A model generated the notes under the pieces. The model was given only the letters and a program-made list of their open reading frames with translations. It did no database searches and had not been told where the DNA came from. Below, piece after piece: positions 34,643-42,526 of a DNA stretch of 64,000 bases. Both the position numbers and the translations under genes were made by a program. Every line of letters starts with the position of its first letter. The first letter of the stretch is position 1. This DNA comes from Nostoc sp. FACHB-973 (GTDB taxonomy: Bacteria > Cyanobacteriota > Cyanobacteriia > Cyanobacteriales > Nostocaceae). Location of the stretch: the NCBI RefSeq assembly GCF_014698115.1, contig NZ_JACJSJ010000018.1, positions 47,777 to 111,776 of the forward strand, read 5' to 3'.

Positions 34643-36217
34643 ATGAATCAGTGTTCCGTAACCAGCAGCGTAGTGAAAGAAAAAGCCAGCGAGTTGGGCT
34701 TTCATAAAATTGGGATTGTTGCTGTAGACAGGGTAGATGTTACAGAAGCACAGAGGTTGAAAGCATGGCTAGCGCTGGGTTATCAAGCCGATATGGAATG
34801 GATGGGAAACCCAAAACGTCAGGATATTCGGTTAGTAATGCCAGAAGTGCGATCGCTTGTGTGTGTAGCACTGAATTACTACACACCACATCAACGTCCC
34901 CAAGGCAAAGAATACGGCAAAATTTCTCGTTATGGCTGGGGAAGGGATTATCACAAGGTGATGCATAAAAAACTCAAGCAGCTAACCACATGGCTAAAAT
35001 CACTAGATGAAAGCGTGCAAGCCAATTATTATGCAGACACTGGACCGGTGCAAGATAAAGTCTGGGCACAACAAGCGGGAATTGGTTGGATTGCCAAAAA
35101 TGGTAATGTAATTACACGCGAGTATGGTTCTTGGGTGTTTTTGGGAGAAGTGTTGACAAATTTGGAACTAGAAAGCGATCGCCCCCATACAGAACACTGC
35201 GGTAGCTGTACTCGTTGTCTTGAGGCTTGTCCTACCGGTGCAATTACTCAGCCTTTTGTCGTGGATGCGAATCGCTGCATTGCTTATCATACAATTGAAA
35301 ATCGGGCAGAAGAATTGCCACAAACACTCACACCCCATTTGCAAGGCTGGGTTGCTGGTTGCGATATCTGCCAAGATGTTTGTCCTTGGAATCAACGTTT
35401 TGCCAAGACAACTGATATTGCAGAGTTTGCGCCTTATCCTGGGAATCTTGCTCCACAACTGCTAGAATTAGCGCAAATCTCAGATAGGGAGTGGGATGAA
35501 CGATTTACAGCATCTGCCTTGCGGCGGATTAAACCAGAAATGTTACGACGCAACGCTCGTGCTAATCTTGACGCATCCAGGCGAGAGATGACCCAAAAAG
35601 TAATTATTTTTGATTTTGATGGCACAATTGCCGATACAGTAGATGCCCTTGTTAGTATTGCTAATCGTCTAGCTGTAGACTTTGGTTATATCCAAATCAC
35701 TCCAGACCAATTAGCTCTATTCAAAAACTTAACATCTAGGGAAATTATTAAGTATTCCGGAGTTTCACTGTTTAAAATACCTTTTCTAGTTAAAAAGGTT
35801 AAAGGAGAATTAAAAAGCAAAATCCCCGAATTAAAGCCCATTCCTGGAATTCAAGAAGCATTAATAGAACTCCAAGCTCAAGGCTATAAGCTGGGAATTA
35901 TCACTTCTAATTCCAAAGAAAATGTGACGCAATTCCTCGAAATCAATGATTTAAATCACTTATTTGATTTTATATATTCAGGAATTACAATTTTTGGTAA
36001 AACAACGATTATTAATAATGTATTGAGGCAAAAACAACTCAAGCCTCAAGATGTAATTTATGTCGGAGATGAAACTAGAGATATAGAAGCTTCAAAAAAA
36101 GCAAATATTCAAGTAATTGCAGTGACTTGGGGCTTTAATTCACCGGAAGTACTAGCTAAGCAAAATCCAGATTATTTAATTCACGAACCTAGCGAATTAC
36201 TGGAAGTTATGAAGTGA
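34643..36217 (+). CDS. queG: Epoxyqueuosine reductase QueG fused to a HAD hydrolase
   Basis: 524-aa fusion in one uninterrupted frame. Residues 1-315 are QueG, the cobalamin- and Fe-S-dependent enzyme that makes queuosine in tRNA: the ferredoxin-type clusters are C186-C189-C192-C196 (CGSCTRCLEAC) and C240-C243-C247 (CDICQDVC), and ADTGPVQDKVWAQQAG precedes them. Residues 316-524 form a HAD-superfamily phosphatase: DFDGT (D324, D326), TSNSKENV and GDETRDIEA. Met 316 is in frame and has GCGAGAG before it, so a separate HAD protein could be made. A typical QueG ends near residue 315; the HAD domain is the PGP-like type of unknown substrate. Confidence 0.92.
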   Translation: MNQCSVTSSVVKEKASELGFHKIGIVAVDRVDVTEAQRLKAWLALGYQADMEWMGNPKRQDIRLVMPEVRSLVCVALNYYTPHQRPQGKEYGKISRYGWGRDYHKVMHKKLKQLTTWLKSLDESVQANYYADTGPVQDKVWAQQAGIGWIAKNGNVITREYGSWVFLGEVLTNLELESDRPHTEHCGSCTRCLEACPTGAITQPFVVDANRCIAYHTIENRAEELPQTLTPHLQGWVAGCDICQDVCPWNQRFAKTTDIAEFAPYPGNLAPQLLELAQISDREWDERFTASALRRIKPEMLRRNARANLDASRREMTQKVIIFDFDGTIADTVDALVSIANRLAVDFGYIQITPDQLALFKNLTSREIIKYSGVSLFKIPFLVKKVKGELKSKIPELKPIPGIQEALIELQAQGYKLGIITSNSKENVTQFLEINDLNHLFDFIYSGITIFGKTTIINNVLRQKQLKPQDVIYVGDETRDIEASKKANIQVIAVTWGFNSPEVLAKQNPDYLIHEPSELLEVMK

Positions 36218-36374
36218 GAATTCAGAATTCAGAATTCAGAATTCAGAATTCAGTTATACCAATAGAAAGAACCCCACCGCCTGCGGGAACCCCCCTGTGT
36301 CCCCCCTTAGCAAGGGGGGTAGGAGGTTGGAAGGGGTGAAAATAATGTGCAACTTCACAGAGAATTAGCATTAC
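36218..36374. repeat. CAGAATT heptamers and a CCCCCCTTAGCAAGGGGGG inverted repeat
   Basis: About five CAGAATT units start right after the stop of the queG-HAD gene (36218-36252). Then comes CCCCCCTTAGCAAGGGGGG (36303-36322), a perfect hairpin type found dispersed in cyanobacteria; a variant is seen near 47960-47990. Confidence 0.7.
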
Positions 36375-36471
36375 TTACAGCAGTTTTCATGTATTTGAAC
36401 CACATCTGTTGTAGGGGCACAGCAATGCTGTGCCCCTACCGCGTGGTCTATTTACCTGAAAATAGCTGTAA
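36375..36471. repeat. MITE-B, full copy (97 bp)
   Basis: Ends TTACAGCAGTTTTCATGTA and TACCTGAAAATAGCTGTAA, with central palindrome GTAGGGGCACAGCA/TGCTGTGCCCCTAC. Same length as the copy at 12482 although the core differs. It ends 2 bp before the next gene's stop codon. Confidence 0.78.
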
Positions 36472-36473
36472 AC

Positions 36474-36848
36474 TTATTTTTTCGGTTGACCTTTTTCTAA
36501 AGCTTTTTCTACTAAATCGTCGTTGACAGTAGTTACACCCTCGGTTTTGGAATTTCCAACTTCCTTTGCCAACTCTGCATAATCATCGGGATTACCAGTT
36601 GACTGGGGTTGAGTTTTTATCTCTTTTGTCTGAGGGACTTTTTGTTTGGGAGCGGTTGCGGCTTCGGCTGCGGCTGCTCCTTCACCTGTGCGGTCAACTT
36701 CACTAACGCTGAATTGTTGTGCAGCTGCATAATCAGCTTCAAAATCTACCTTTGGTGCTTTTTCTTCACCACTAGCTATGTTTTCGGCAGCTAATTGAGC
36801 ATCATGGGTGGGAGCTTGATTAACATTGGGTTTTACTTCATCTGGCAT
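36474..36848 (-). CDS. Acidic, probably disordered protein of unknown function
   Basis: 124-aa protein rich in A, E, K, P, Q and T (VDFEADYAAAQQF; EGAAAAEAATAPKQK) with no hydrophobic segment and no cysteine; it looks mostly disordered, with a short helix at the end (DDLVEKALEKG). ATG 36848. I do not recognise a family. It is divergent from the HCP gene 215 bp away, so the two may share a regulatory region; a functional link is only inferred from position. Confidence 0.6.
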   Translation of the reverse strand: MPDEVKPNVNQAPTHDAQLAAENIASGEEKAPKVDFEADYAAAQQFSVSEVDRTGEGAAAAEAATAPKQKVPQTKEIKTQPQSTGNPDDYAELAKEVGNSKTEGVTTVNDDLVEKALEKGQPKK

Positions 36849-37063
36849 AATTAAAACCTTAGGTAAATTTTTATTGCTGGGGCAATCATAGCAAAGGAAT
36901 TCGCTAATTTCTTGCTTCCTTGCGAGAGATTTTTACCTCTATTAAAAGGTAGATTAATGCTGCATTTACCAATTAATTTAACTCTTTCTATTGATAGTAG
37001 AATCTGATTATCGAACTCTGGTAACTCTTAGTTTGGCCTGTTAAATTACCTTGGAGACAAATT

Positions 37064-37594
37064 ATGACTGCTAGTTACGATAAAACTATTTCTCAAGCTC
37101 AAAGCAATGAAACTCAAAAACTGGTAGATGCATTTAACAAATTAGATACTGATGCAAAATTAGCTTGGTTCTATTTTGTTTATAAAAAAATGGGTGATTC
37201 CATTACTCCCGCTGCTCCCGCTGCGACCGATCCAGAATTAGCACCACTTCTGCTAGGAGATTATTTTGATTTATCAGATGACGAGCAATTGGCAATTATG
37301 CGGGATATAGTTAACCGCAAAGATACAGAATATTCCCGCGCTTATGGGGCGATTAAAGAAAACAATCAGCTGTTAGTTTGGTATGCTTGGGCAGTAGCTA
37401 TGGGGAATCAAGTGGTTGGGTTACCAGGTAGCTACAAGCCAAGTAAGGCGATTAATGATTTGCTTTCTGAAATTGAAGGACTGGATTTTGATGAGCAAAT
37501 TTCGGTGTTCCGGACAATAGCTGGTGAAATGGGTTACACCGATGTCAAGCCGATTGAGACACAAGCACAAACTGGTAAAACGGCGAGTTTATAA
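37064..37594 (+). CDS. HCP: helical carotenoid protein (OCP N-terminal domain homologue)
   Basis: 176-aa all-helical protein matching the N-terminal domain of the orange carotenoid protein. Equivalents of OCP residues: Y40 (OCP Tyr44, in FVYKKMG), W106 (OCP Trp110, in LLVWYAW) and R150 (OCP Arg155, in VFRTIAGEMGYT). Family knowledge: HCPs bind a ketocarotenoid such as canthaxanthin; some quench phycobilisomes, others quench singlet oxygen. The loop after residue 49 is longer and A/P-rich than in OCP. GGAGAC lies 8 bases before ATG 37064. The CTDH gene is 2.8 kb away, so both halves of an OCP-like system are close together. The HCP clade cannot be told by eye. Confidence 0.9.
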   Translation: MTASYDKTISQAQSNETQKLVDAFNKLDTDAKLAWFYFVYKKMGDSITPAAPAATDPELAPLLLGDYFDLSDDEQLAIMRDIVNRKDTEYSRAYGAIKENNQLLVWYAWAVAMGNQVVGLPGSYKPSKAINDLLSEIEGLDFDEQISVFRTIAGEMGYTDVKPIETQAQTGKTASL

Positions 37595-37713
37595 TTAGCT
37601 GTGGCGACTAGAAGTCGCGGTTCATATCCCATCGTAGGCCACCACAGCTGTGCAGTGGTGTCAACTTAAGCTTTAACGCTTGTCCCACATACGCTTTACC
37701 CTACCCCCAACCC

Positions 37714-37848
37714 CAATACTGTTCGGTTAAGACAAGAGACGCGATGAATCGCCGTCTCTACAATAATCAGTCTTTTGTAGAGACGGCGATTTACCCTTGT
37801 CTTTGGAATTTAGAATTTTAATCAAAAAACCTTAACCGAACCATATTG
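37714..37848. repeat. MITE-A copy (135 bp)
   Basis: Ends CAATACTGTTCGGTTAAG and CTTAACCGAACCATATTG; core with GACGCGATGAATCGCCGTCTC/GAGACGGCGATT inverted repeats. Flanking 10-bp sequences do not match convincingly in this copy. Same family as 39519 and 59466. Confidence 0.8.
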
Positions 37849-37857
37849 CCTAATAAC

Positions 37858-38622
37858 CTATGAGACAGCTAACTGATGCAAGTCAGATGGTGTCAGGTTC
37901 GAGTGTACCACTTGACCATCACGGAACCAAACGATGCGCTGGGTTTGACGGGCTACTTCTGGTTCATGGGTTACCATGACAACGGTGATTCCACTGGCGT
38001 TGAGTTCGCCAAAGATGTCTAAGACTTCTTGGGTTGTGCGCGAATCAAGTGCGCCAGTGGGTTCATCGGCTAGGAGGACTACGGGACGATTGACAATGGC
38101 ACGGGCGATCGCTACTCTTTGTTGTTGTCCCCCAGATAGCTGAGTTGGTTTGTTGTTGAGGCGATTTGCTAAACCGACTCGTGTCAGTGCAACTGTAGCG
38201 CGATCGCTTCTTTCTTTGGGATTTATACTAGCGTACACCATCGGCAGCATGACATTTTCTAATGCTGTGAGTTGGGGCAATAGGTGGAATTGTTGGAACA
38301 CGAACCCCAGCTTTTTGTTACGAATGTGTGCTAAGGATTTATCATCCATTTGCGCCACATCAATATTATCTAAGTAATAATGTCCGCCTGTGGGTCGGTC
38401 TAGACAGCCGATAATATTCATAGCTGTAGATTTACCTGAACCAGAAGGCCCCATAATTGAACAATATTCGCCTTCGTGGATAGTCAAATTTACATCGTTG
38501 AGGGCTTTGACTTCGGTTTCGCCACTGCCGTAGATTTTATATATATTTTCTAGGCGAATGATTGTTGATTTTGGTACAGGATTGGGAACCAGAGAATCCG
38601 TAATTGAAATAGTGTTTGCCAT
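37858..38622 (-). CDS. MacB/LolD-type ABC ATPase
   Basis: 254-aa ATPase of the type that serves MacB/FtsX-like permeases. Seen: GPSGSGKSTAMNIIG (Walker A), FQQFHLLPQLTALEN, LSGGQQQRVAIARAI (signature), LLADEPTGALD (Walker B) and VTHEPEVA (H-loop). ATG 38622 is preferred; the frame is open to 38640. It follows the permease gene (39780-40997) and the adaptor (41057-42526) on the same strand but is separated from the permease by about 1.1 kb of repeats and a small membrane ORF. The three would make a MacAB-like exporter; substrate unknown. Confidence 0.88.
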   Translation of the reverse strand: MANTISITDSLVPNPVPKSTIIRLENIYKIYGSGETEVKALNDVNLTIHEGEYCSIMGPSGSGKSTAMNIIGCLDRPTGGHYYLDNIDVAQMDDKSLAHIRNKKLGFVFQQFHLLPQLTALENVMLPMVYASINPKERSDRATVALTRVGLANRLNNKPTQLSGGQQQRVAIARAIVNRPVVLLADEPTGALDSRTTQEVLDIFGELNASGITVVMVTHEPEVARQTQRIVWFRDGQVVHSNLTPSDLHQLAVS

Positions 38623-38640
38623 AAGGATTTTTGTTATCAA

Positions 38641-38704
38641 TTGTAGAGACGCGATTCATCGCGTCTTTATCCAGTCAAAGACGCGATGAATCGCGTCTCT
38701 ACAA
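38641..38704. repeat. 64-bp perfect hairpin (28-bp stem)
   Basis: Two 28-base arms (TTGTAGAGACGCGATTCATC... and its exact complement) around an 8-base loop. It ends 19 bases before the ATPase start codon, so on the transcript it lies in the 5' leader and could affect ribosome access or processing. The arms recur in looser form in the MITE-A cores and near 49243-49320. Confidence 0.85.
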
Positions 38705-38724
38705 GAGTTGTATCATTTCTGTAT

Positions 38725-38934
38725 TTACTTCTTATCTCTAGGATAATATTGGCGCTTAGTTATCAGCAAACCCATGCCAATAAAAAACAATGTAGCTAAA
38801 ACACTCAAGAATAAAGATGCGTAAAACGGATGGGGTGGATTGTTGGGAGATATCGCGGTTAGGGGTTGGTTGATTTTGTCGATGTGTTGGACGATGACGC
38901 CGGAGATAATCGCACCACCGCCAGGGTAATTCAA
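38725..38934 (-). CDS. Possible small membrane protein between exporter genes
   Basis: Up to 69 aa from a TTG start; no ATG is available, and the frame is open about 20 codons further upstream. It has one clear hydrophobic helix (LFLSVLATLFFIGMGLLI) followed by basic residues. I do not recognise it. It could be a small subunit of the exporter, or the C-terminal remnant of a longer gene whose start was replaced by the repeats at 39011-39094. Confidence 0.35.
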   Translation of the reverse strand: MNYPGGGAIISGVIVQHIDKINQPLTAISPNNPPHPFYASLFLSVLATLFFIGMGLLITKRQYYPRDKK

Positions 38935-39010
38935 GTTGTGTATACACCGTAGCCTTGGAAAGGGGAGGGAACCGGATTTTTCTTGTTTCCCCCCTTTCTA
39001 ATATTATTTT

Positions 39011-39094
39011 GGAGTTCGCATTTGTAGATTCGGCGTTCGCATTTGTTGATTCGGAGTTCGCATTTGTTGATATGGCGTTCGCATTTGCTAATTG
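39011..39094. repeat. 21-bp tandem repeat, four units
   Basis: Four units of GGCGTTCGCATTTGTTGATTC with small changes (GGAGTTCGC..., TGATAT). A second 21-bp minisatellite besides 16824-17097. Confidence 0.85.
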
Positions 39095-39170
39095 CACTTA
39101 TTCTCAAACAACAAATAGATATGAAAAATAAGTAAAAATACAGACAAACTCGTAATTATTGTCTGAACGA

Positions 39171-39371
39171 ATGCTAAGTGGAGTTGCAACTGTCTACGGC
39201 AGAAACAGTATAGAGTATTCCAAAGCTGGCGGCTCTAATGGAAAAAGAAATAAACAATCTAGTTCAAAAGTTGCTCCAGTTGTACCGGTTCTTCCCACTC
39301 AACCTGCTCAAGCTGCAATTGCGAATGCTTCAACTAACGGTAACGGCACAAGTCCTTTTTTAGCTTCATAA
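39171..39371 (+). CDS. Small protein of unknown function with its own terminator
   Basis: 66 aa from ATG 39171 (a TTG at 39159 is also in frame). Basic first half (YGRNSIEYSKAGGSNGKRNK) and a proline/alanine-rich second half (VAPVVPVLPTQPAQAAIANA) ending NGNGTSPFLAS. No hydrophobic signal, no cysteine. A strong intrinsic terminator begins 8 bp after the stop, which argues that this is a real transcribed unit. I do not recognise a family; a peptide precursor is possible but not shown by any modification gene nearby. Confidence 0.5.
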   Translation: MLSGVATVYGRNSIEYSKAGGSNGKRNKQSSSKVAPVVPVLPTQPAQAAIANASTNGNGTSPFLAS

Positions 39372-39378
39372 CTTGAAA

Positions 39379-39416
39379 CAAGAACCCCGACTTTGCTAAA
39401 AAATCGGGGTTCTATT
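39379..39416 (+). terminator. Intrinsic terminator after the 39171 small gene
   Basis: AGAACCCCGA and TCGGGGTTCT form a 10-bp GC-rich stem around CTTTGCTAAAAAA, followed by ATTTC. It ends the + strand small gene. Confidence 0.75.
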
Positions 39417-39518
39417 TCAGAGACAATCTGGCGTGAAGCTTTCCAGATTTCGTGAAATTCATAAATATAGTTACTTAATCAGCGATCGCCTTGGCCTACG
39501 ATTTTAGTACTTAAGATT

Positions 39519-39654
39519 CAATACGGTTCAGTTAAGACTAACAACTGAACTCCTGTAGGTTGGGTTGAGGAACGAAACCCAACACATTGGGTGGTTTGTT
39601 GGGTAACACTAAAGTTCAACCCAACCTACAATTTTCCTTAACTGAACCGTATTG
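39519..39654. mobile_element. MITE-A copy with 10-bp target site duplication
   Basis: 136 bp with ends CAATACGGTTCAGTTAAG / CTTAACTGAACCGTATTG (18 of 18 inverted). Both sides carry the identical ACTTAAGATT (39509-39518 and 39655-39664), as expected for a target duplication. Core: GTAGGTTGGGTTGAGG/CAACCCAACCTAC inverted repeat, unlike the GACGCGAT core of the other copies. Confidence 0.85.
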
Positions 39655-39670
39655 ACTTAAGATTTAGTTT

Positions 39671-39763
39671 TAGGACTTACGCAAAAAACCTCTCTAACTC
39701 TTATTCCTCCGTGTTCTCTGCGTCCTCTGTGGTTAGTTTTGCGTTAACTGTGCCTAAGTCCTA
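39671..39763. repeat. MITE-F copy (93 bp)
   Basis: Ends TAGGACTTACGCA and (complement) TAGGACTTAGGCACAG. A 210-bp relative lies at 60784-60993. It is 16 bp from the MITE-A copy. Confidence 0.65.
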
Positions 39764-39779
39764 AGTTTATAAATACCCT

Positions 39780-40997
39780 CTAAGCGCTTCTTAATGCAAC
39801 GATAGGGTCAAGTTTAGCAGCGCGGCGTGCGGGAACGACGCCAAAGAATAAACCAATACCGCCAGAAACACCCACAGCCATAGCGATCGCCATCGTGGAA
39901 ATTCCTGCATCTAAAGGTGTTAAAGCTCCCACTAACAGAATACCACTGACACCAACGGCAGTTCCAACTAAACCGCCAGCTGCGGAAACTATCACTGCTT
40001 CAATGATGAACTGTAGCAAAATATCTTGCTCTGTTGCACCGATCGCTTTTCGCAATCCAATTTCTTGGGTGCGTTCGGTGACGGAGACTAGCATAATATT
40101 CATAATACCAATGCCACCGACAAATAACGATATGCCGGCGATCGCTGCTAGCATAATTGTCAATGCACTTGTAATTTGACCAACAGTTTGCAAAGCGTCT
40201 TTCTGGGTGCGGAGAGTAAAGTCATCTTCACCATTAATTTTGTGTCGTAGACGCAGCAAATTCGTAATTTGAAACTCTGCTGCATCGACGCTATCACTAT
40301 CACGAGCAGCGGCGACGAGGTAATCTAAGGCGATACCATAGGGAGAATTCTTTCCCACAAGGCGGTTTGCAGAGGTTGTAATCGGTATTAAAGCAGCTTC
40401 ATCATAATCTGCTCCCACGCTGGAACCTTTGGCTGTTAATGTCCCAATGACTTGAAAGCTGGTATTGCCAATTCGCAATTGCTGACCGATGGCGTTATTA
40501 TTACCAAATAGTTTTTCTGCTAAGTCTGCACCTAATACAACTACTTGGTTGCTTCGCTTGATGTCTACTTCGCTGAAAAACCTGCCTTTCTCAGTTTCAA
40601 AATCCCGCACCGATAAAAAGCTGGGAGTTGTGCCAATGATATTAACATCAGTATTTCTGTTACGATAAGTCACCACTTGTCTTCTATTTAACTCTGGTGC
40701 AACTCCTATGACTGTTGGCACCTGAGAGGCGATGGCATCGGCATCTTGCAACACCAGAGTTTTTGGCACTTCAAAGGAAATGCGTTGAGTTTCTTGATTT
40801 CCTGGAATCACAAACAGCACATTTGGCCCTAGTGATTCCAGTTGTTTATTAACAAACTTTTGCCCACCTTCACCAATACCAATCATGGCAATCACTGAGG
40901 CGTTGCCAATAACTATACCCAACATTGTAAGGGCGCTACGCAGCTTATTTGATAACAGGGTTTTCCCCGCCATTTGGACACTTTCTAAAAAATTCAT
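39780..40997 (-). CDS. MacB-type ABC permease (FtsX-like)
   Basis: 405-aa membrane subunit: N-terminal helix after LLSNKLRSALTMLGIVIG, a periplasmic MacB_PCD domain (about 45-255), then three helices of the FtsX domain (ITSALTIMLAAIAGISLFVGGIGIMNIM, followed by TERTQEIGLRKAIGAT, the coupling region, and GGIGLFFGVVPARRAA). Works with the ATPase at 37858 and the adaptor at 41057, 59 bp upstream. Expected: export of a small molecule or lipid through the envelope, as MacAB. Not assigned to DevC. Confidence 0.9.
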   Translation of the reverse strand: MNFLESVQMAGKTLLSNKLRSALTMLGIVIGNASVIAMIGIGEGGQKFVNKQLESLGPNVLFVIPGNQETQRISFEVPKTLVLQDADAIASQVPTVIGVAPELNRRQVVTYRNRNTDVNIIGTTPSFLSVRDFETEKGRFFSEVDIKRSNQVVVLGADLAEKLFGNNNAIGQQLRIGNTSFQVIGTLTAKGSSVGADYDEAALIPITTSANRLVGKNSPYGIALDYLVAAARDSDSVDAAEFQITNLLRLRHKINGEDDFTLRTQKDALQTVGQITSALTIMLAAIAGISLFVGGIGIMNIMLVSVTERTQEIGLRKAIGATEQDILLQFIIEAVIVSAAGGLVGTAVGVSGILLVGALTPLDAGISTMAIAMAVGVSGGIGLFFGVVPARRAAKLDPIVALRSA

Positions 40998-41056
40998 CTC
41001 TTAAAAATTACGAATTACGAATTACGAATTACGTTAGCGTAGCGGGGCGTAGCCCA

Positions 41057-42526
41057 TTACGAATTATTCTGTTCTTTAGCCTTTTCGATTTTGTAGTCTT
41101 TGGGTGGGTTAACAAAAATGCGATCGCCTTCTTTAACTCCTTCTAAAATCTGCGTTTGATCTTTGATTTGCGCCCCCACTGTGACTTCGCGGAATTGGGG
41201 TTTATTGTCTGCATCTGGTACGAGTACGCCAGTTCTACCTTTTTCGGTGACGATGGAAACTGTTGGTAATACTAAGGCATTATTAACGCGATCGCCTAAA
41301 AACGTCAGATCCACATTTAAGCCAGAACGCAGTTTATCTGTGCCACTATCCAGAGCAACTCGCACCTGGAAGGATGTCACACCTTGTTCAACCACTGCTT
41401 CGGGAGCAATCAACCGCACGCGTCCTTTAAAAATTTGATCGGGATAAGCATCGGCGACAATTTCCACTTGTTGTCCCGGTTTGATTCTGCCAATATCGGC
41501 TTCGGGAACTTGAGCTAATATTTCTAAACCCCGTGCTACGGCGACAATTGAACTGGAAGTTGCTGATGCACTGGTAGAAGCAGAAGTTGTGGGCGTGACA
41601 AATGCACCAGGATCGGCATACTTTTGGGTGACAATTCCGGAAAGGGGAGCGCGAATAATTGTATCTTCTAACTGCACTTGCACACCTTTCAACTGAGCCT
41701 CAGCGGATGCGACAGCTGCTTGACGTGCAGCAATTTCCTCGGAACGGGTGCCATCTTCCAACAGTACTAATGCTGCGCGTGCTTCATTCACAGCTGCTTG
41801 ACGTTGGGCGATTTCTTCACTGCGAGTCCCACTTTTGACTAACGACAATCGTTTTTTCGCTTCTTCTAAATTGGCTCTGGCGCTTTTGTCTTCGCTGATG
41901 GCTTGATCGAGTAGTTGTTTATTTTCTGCGCCTTCTTTATATAGATATTGATAACGCTTGACTTGCTCGGCAGTGTAATTCACCTTTGCCTGAGCTGCAT
42001 CTACTTGGGACTGAGATTGGGCAATTTCTTGGGGACGATTACCTGCACGAGCTTGGGCTAGCTGGGCTTGGGCTTGGGCTAATCGCGCTCTAGCTTGAGC
42101 AATTTCTTGAGGACGACTACCAGCAAGGGCTTCGGCTAACTGTGCCTGACTTTGCGCTAAGTTGGCAAGATACTGGCTTTTTTGGGCATCAATGCTGGCG
42201 CTATCCATGCGGGCGAGTATTTGCCCTTTTTGAATGCGATCGCCTTGTTCAACGTACAATTGCGACAGCACACCAGGATTCTTGGGACTAATATTCACAC
42301 TCTGCACTGGTACGACTTTACCACTAGCCGTTATCCGCAACGTAACGTTTTGGGCTGCAACTGGGACAGTTAGGCGATCGATGTCTTGTTCCTTTGTCCC
42401 TTGAGTGATCAAAGTATAATTTAGGACTGTACCAACAACCAAGGCACCCCCTGCCATCAGCCCAATCAGCCAGCGTAATGGATACTTAACTTTGCCGATA
42501 ACTGGAATTTCTATGTGCGTAACCAT
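41057..42526 (-). CDS. HlyD/MacA-type membrane fusion (adaptor) protein
   Basis: 489-aa periplasmic adaptor. One N-terminal membrane helix (about 19-38, LIGLMAGGALVVGTVL), a lipoyl half (YVEQGDRIQKGQILARMDS), a long coiled-coil hairpin (about 105-275) made of repeated segments such as RPQEIAQARARLAQA and RSEEIAQRQAAVNEA, the second lipoyl half (IIRAPLSGIVTQKYADPGAFV) and a beta-barrel domain. It joins the MacB-like permease to an outer membrane channel. It is the first gene of the exporter operon. Repeat DNA (AATTCGT, GCGGGGCGTAG) fills the gap to the permease. Confidence 0.9.
   Translation of the reverse strand: MVTHIEIPVIGKVKYPLRWLIGLMAGGALVVGTVLNYTLITQGTKEQDIDRLTVPVAAQNVTLRITASGKVVPVQSVNISPKNPGVLSQLYVEQGDRIQKGQILARMDSASIDAQKSQYLANLAQSQAQLAEALAGSRPQEIAQARARLAQAQAQLAQARAGNRPQEIAQSQSQVDAAQAKVNYTAEQVKRYQYLYKEGAENKQLLDQAISEDKSARANLEEAKKRLSLVKSGTRSEEIAQRQAAVNEARAALVLLEDGTRSEEIAARQAAVASAEAQLKGVQVQLEDTIIRAPLSGIVTQKYADPGAFVTPTTSASTSASATSSSIVAVARGLEILAQVPEADIGRIKPGQQVEIVADAYPDQIFKGRVRLIAPEAVVEQGVTSFQVRVALDSGTDKLRSGLNVDLTFLGDRVNNALVLPTVSIVTEKGRTGVLVPDADNKPQFREVTVGAQIKDQTQILEGVKEGDRIFVNPPKDYKIEKAKEQNNS

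Noticed and set aside
37858..42526. DevBCA (heterocyst glycolipid exporter) identity
   Set aside because: The gene order fits an adaptor-permease-ATPase set, but the permease has the MacB-type layout and nothing sets it apart as DevC; MacAB-like is the safer name.
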